From: Neobacillus mesonae
GTDB lineage: Bacteria; Bacillota; Bacilli; Paenibacillales; Paenibacillaceae
Reading direction: 5' to 3'
Length of the DNA stretch: 64,000 nucleotides
Assembly (NCBI GenBank): GCA_023715865.1
Contig: JAMBOW010000001.1
Coordinates: 2,232,001-2,296,000, forward strand
How positions within the stretch are numbered: the first letter of the stretch is position 1; every line of letters begins with the position of its first letter. Below, in pieces: positions 61,909 through 64,000 of this stretch. The translations under genes were made by a program, and so were the position numbers. The notes under the pieces were generated by a model, which did no database searches, was not told the origin of the DNA, and worked only from the letters and a program-made list of their open reading frames with translations.

Positions 61909-61946
61909 ACATAGCCCTCCTCTCCATTGCTGGTCCAACTAGGGGA

Positions 61947-62516
61947 TCAGATTTCTATTCTGAAAGTCCCTGTCTCCTTTAGAAAATCATTTCTTGTCAC
62001 ATCGGACTCCCCAAGAAATTGCCGATAGCTGTTAATCGTCCCATCATGGCTGACACAATACACCGTTTGATTGAATTCCTTGACCCACTCTAGAAACTCT
62101 GCTGCCTTATATTCAAAGTCTTTTTGCGGAATCGTATTGATCCCTTCACTCCATAAAAACTGTTCAGACTGGGCGGCAGTAAATTCAGGATATAGGTGAA
62201 AAAGTTCGCTGTAAGTATATATTTCATCACAGCCGAGGGGTTCCCACGCCGGGTTTTGCGGAAACATTCTAGGTCCGAGCAGCGGAGTGACATATTTCTG
62301 CACAGAGATGCCCCTGCTCCACACATTCACTGTCTCTATCGTTCTTCTAGTCGGACTAGCGATGATCACATCACCGGATACAAGTGGATACAAAGCACGT
62401 AATTGTTCAGCTTGCTGAATTCCCCTCTCAGTTAACGCAGGATGCTTCATATACAGTTGATACGGCCAGTTCACCGTATGGTTTCCTTCAGCATGCCTTA
62501 TGAACACAAGTTCCAT
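61947..62516 (-). CDS. Histidine phosphatase-family protein
   Basis: A 189-residue phosphoglycerate-mutase-like protein. LVFIRHAEGNH near residue 3 has the phospho-accepting His, and VIIASPTRRTIETVN the conserved arginine. The last His lies in TVYCVSHDGTINSYR near 155. Its substrate is unknown. AGGAGGG precedes the ATG. It lies 31 bases past the HAD gene and may be in one unit with it. Confidence 0.88.
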   Translation of the reverse strand: MELVFIRHAEGNHTVNWPYQLYMKHPALTERGIQQAEQLRALYPLVSGDVIIASPTRRTIETVNVWSRGISVQKYVTPLLGPRMFPQNPAWEPLGCDEIYTYSELFHLYPEFTAAQSEQFLWSEGINTIPQKDFEYKAAEFLEWVKEFNQTVYCVSHDGTINSYRQFLGESDVTRNDFLKETGTFRIEI

Positions 62517-62547
62517 GTTGGTTCCCTCCTGCCTAGAAAAACCTCAC

Positions 62548-63105
62548 TCATTCTTGGTACCTCTGTTTATTGGCATGGGAAAGCAGCCACTTCACTGCGT
62601 CCTGCAGGTCATCAGCTGTATAATCCGGGACAGCTTCTGCCCAGCGGGAACGAAAATCCGTCAGCGATCCAATCCCCCAGCCTGTCTTTACGATGACTTT
62701 AATAGCTCCGACGGCATGCGCTGCAAGGATATCTGTGTCGCCAACATCACCAATGACAGCACACTTTGTAAGATCGAGCCCGTACTTTGCTGCCGCTGCA
62801 TGAAGCATGCCGGGTTTGGGCTTTCTGCATTCACAAGTTTCTACACTTCCATGAGGGCATATAAAAGCATCATCAAAGCCAAAGGATAAGAACTGCTCTC
62901 TGAACTCCTCCTCTGTTGCCTGCTGCTTCGATATCCGATGCTGATTCGTGAATGCAAAAACCTTAATTCCCTTACCCTTTAGCATATGTATGGCTTCAAG
63001 AGCCCCTTCATACAAAATGAAATCCCGCGGATGAATAAAATGTCCTGTTCCTCCAATAGTTCCATCACGGTCTATGAATACAGCTTGCAGCTCCAAATGA
63101 TTCAC
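62548..63105 (-). CDS. HAD-IIIA-family phosphatase (GmhB/histidinol-phosphatase-like)
   Basis: A 185-residue HAD phosphatase. Motif I is VFIDRDGTIGG (Asp near residue 11), motif II VFAFTNQHR, and the zinc loop CPHGSVETCECRKPKPGM near 84 has Cys-His and Cys-x-Cys as in GmhB. Motif IV is AVIGDVGDTDILAAHAVG near 115. It could act on a sugar or heptose bisphosphate or be non-specific. Start GTG 63105 overlaps the serine hydrolase stop by four bases (GTGA). Confidence 0.9.
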   Translation of the reverse strand: MNHLELQAVFIDRDGTIGGTGHFIHPRDFILYEGALEAIHMLKGKGIKVFAFTNQHRISKQQATEEEFREQFLSFGFDDAFICPHGSVETCECRKPKPGMLHAAAAKYGLDLTKCAVIGDVGDTDILAAHAVGAIKVIVKTGWGIGSLTDFRSRWAEAVPDYTADDLQDAVKWLLSHANKQRYQE

Positions 63106-63968
63106 CCCTCGCCTTCAATATTGTTTGTCAGCTGATCGTAGATCATTTTCCCTATCCGTTGGACAATCGGGTTGCCTATTCGCTGTGCTTCCTCGTAGAT
63201 ATCCGTTGTCGTTACTTCGGTCATAACTGCAATAGCAAGCTCCTTACCCGGAATTAAAAAATACCCCGTATCATGGGTAACATTAGCCGCTTCTCCTGTC
63301 TTATGCGCTATTCGCTTGCCCGCAAGAACAGCCCCAAATTTCGTAGTCACTTCTTGCTCGGACATCCAAGAAAGCAAAAGACGGGTTGATTCTTTGGACA
63401 ACAACTTTCCTTCGTATATGTATACAAGAAGCTGAGTAAGTTCTTTGGCATCTGCATAATTGTCTCCATCAGGGGATTGGACAGGTGCAAACATTTTGCG
63501 CCCCAGCTTTGTCCCTTTCATTTTCAGTCCATGGAGCAGAGCTTTTACCCGTTCGAAACGAACAACGTCAATCAGGACATTGGTAGCTGTATTATCCGAC
63601 TGAGTAATCATAAGCCTTGCCAGATGCTCAATCGTAGCTTGAAGGGGCATGGATTCCTGCTGAAGTGAGCCTGATCCGCCTACAGCATCCTCCGATCGGA
63701 CAGTGACTTCATGATGAAGCAAAATTTCACCTAAATCAATCATCTGAAACAAAGCACACACGATCACGAGCTTGATTGTACTTGCTGACTTATAGCGCTC
63801 CTCTGATCCGAGAGAAAAGCATTCGTATCCATGCGCACCGCTTAAATCTGCAGCACTGACAGTCACTCGAATCCCGTCTTGATCTGCTTTTTCTATGATT
63901 GGGATTATTAGCTTGATCAAATCTTCATATGAGCCCGGACATGGAGATTGTGACGGACAATTCTGCAT
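63102..63968 (-). CDS. Serine hydrolase, class A beta-lactamase-like
   Basis: A 288-residue penicillin-binding-type enzyme. The S-x-x-K motif is SASTIKLVIV near residue 60 (Ser nucleophile), S-D-N is QSDNTATN near 124, and K-T-G is HKTGEAANVTHD near 222. The class A Glu166 region (E-x-x-L-N) is absent: FAPVQSPDGDNYAD stands in its place. It may therefore be a peptidase or esterase rather than a lactamase. No signal peptide is visible at the N-terminus, so it may be cytosolic. AGGAG precedes the ATG. It ends where the HAD gene starts. Confidence 0.85.
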   Translation of the reverse strand: MQNCPSQSPCPGSYEDLIKLIIPIIEKADQDGIRVTVSAADLSGAHGYECFSLGSEERYKSASTIKLVIVCALFQMIDLGEILLHHEVTVRSEDAVGGSGSLQQESMPLQATIEHLARLMITQSDNTATNVLIDVVRFERVKALLHGLKMKGTKLGRKMFAPVQSPDGDNYADAKELTQLLVYIYEGKLLSKESTRLLLSWMSEQEVTTKFGAVLAGKRIAHKTGEAANVTHDTGYFLIPGKELAIAVMTEVTTTDIYEEAQRIGNPIVQRIGKMIYDQLTNNIEGEG

Positions 63969-64000
63969 AAAGGAATAGCTCCTTACCCATTTATTGTTTC

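Overview
The window looks like a stretch of chromosome from a Paenibacillus-type member of the Bacillales. The evidence is the moderate GC content, strong AGGAGG-type ribosome sites with frequent TTG and GTG starts, Bacillales-type genes (a YtqA/YtqB pair, YfiT-like DinB protein, odhAB without lpd, an ECF sigma factor with a DUF4179 partner), and a large-lipoprotein LplB/YtcP-type sugar ABC transporter. The genus is an inference. No rRNA, tRNA, CRISPR array, prophage or intact insertion sequence was seen.

Layout. 1-2.8 kb: end of a radical SAM gene, ytqB, manA and a lipase-like hydrolase on the plus strand. 2.9-9.9 kb: a YfiT-like protein, the odhA-odhB operon behind a roughly 320-nt folded leader, and an ABC exporter, all on minus. 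10.2-17.6 kb: an oxidoreductase, an isochorismatase-family hydrolase, an ECF sigma/DUF4179 pair, acetyltransferase and DinB genes, murG and a PatB-type C-S lyase. 18-21.5 kb: a sugar ABC importer (two permeases and a lipoprotein, no ATPase) behind a promoter with a CcpA-like cre site. 21.6-36.8 kb: mostly single housekeeping or stress genes (cell-wall amidase, VanZ, permease, LysE, Nudix, HAD, RNase H, thyX operon, DJ-1) with two gene remnants (PhzF and DinB). It ends in a pair of ~208-nt direct repeats that fold into long hairpins.

36.8-49.4 kb is a carbohydrate and transport block. It has a GH51 arabinofuranosidase with a cre site over its -35 box, a heterodimeric ABC exporter with one degenerate ATP site and twin palindromic operators, and an alpha-glucoside module. 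That module holds a PTS IIBC, a LacI regulator, a GH65 phosphorylase and beta-phosphoglucomutase. Matching TGCAA-N4-TTGCA operators sit at the PTS promoter and between the -35 and -10 of the phosphorylase promoter, so one regulator probably controls both arms.

49.4-64 kb holds poorly known small proteins (a transglutaminase-like protein, several membrane proteins, a ferritin-like di-iron protein, a DUF4269 fusion). It also holds codB-codA behind a recognisable PyrR-type attenuator, a second group of unknown proteins, tsuA-tsuB for thiosulfate uptake, two tandem paralogous micro-membrane proteins, and phosphatase, HAD and serine-hydrolase genes. The best candidates for something undescribed are the structured repeat pair, the odhAB leader, the ThyX with an altered signature, and the DUF4269 fusion with its unknown neighbours.
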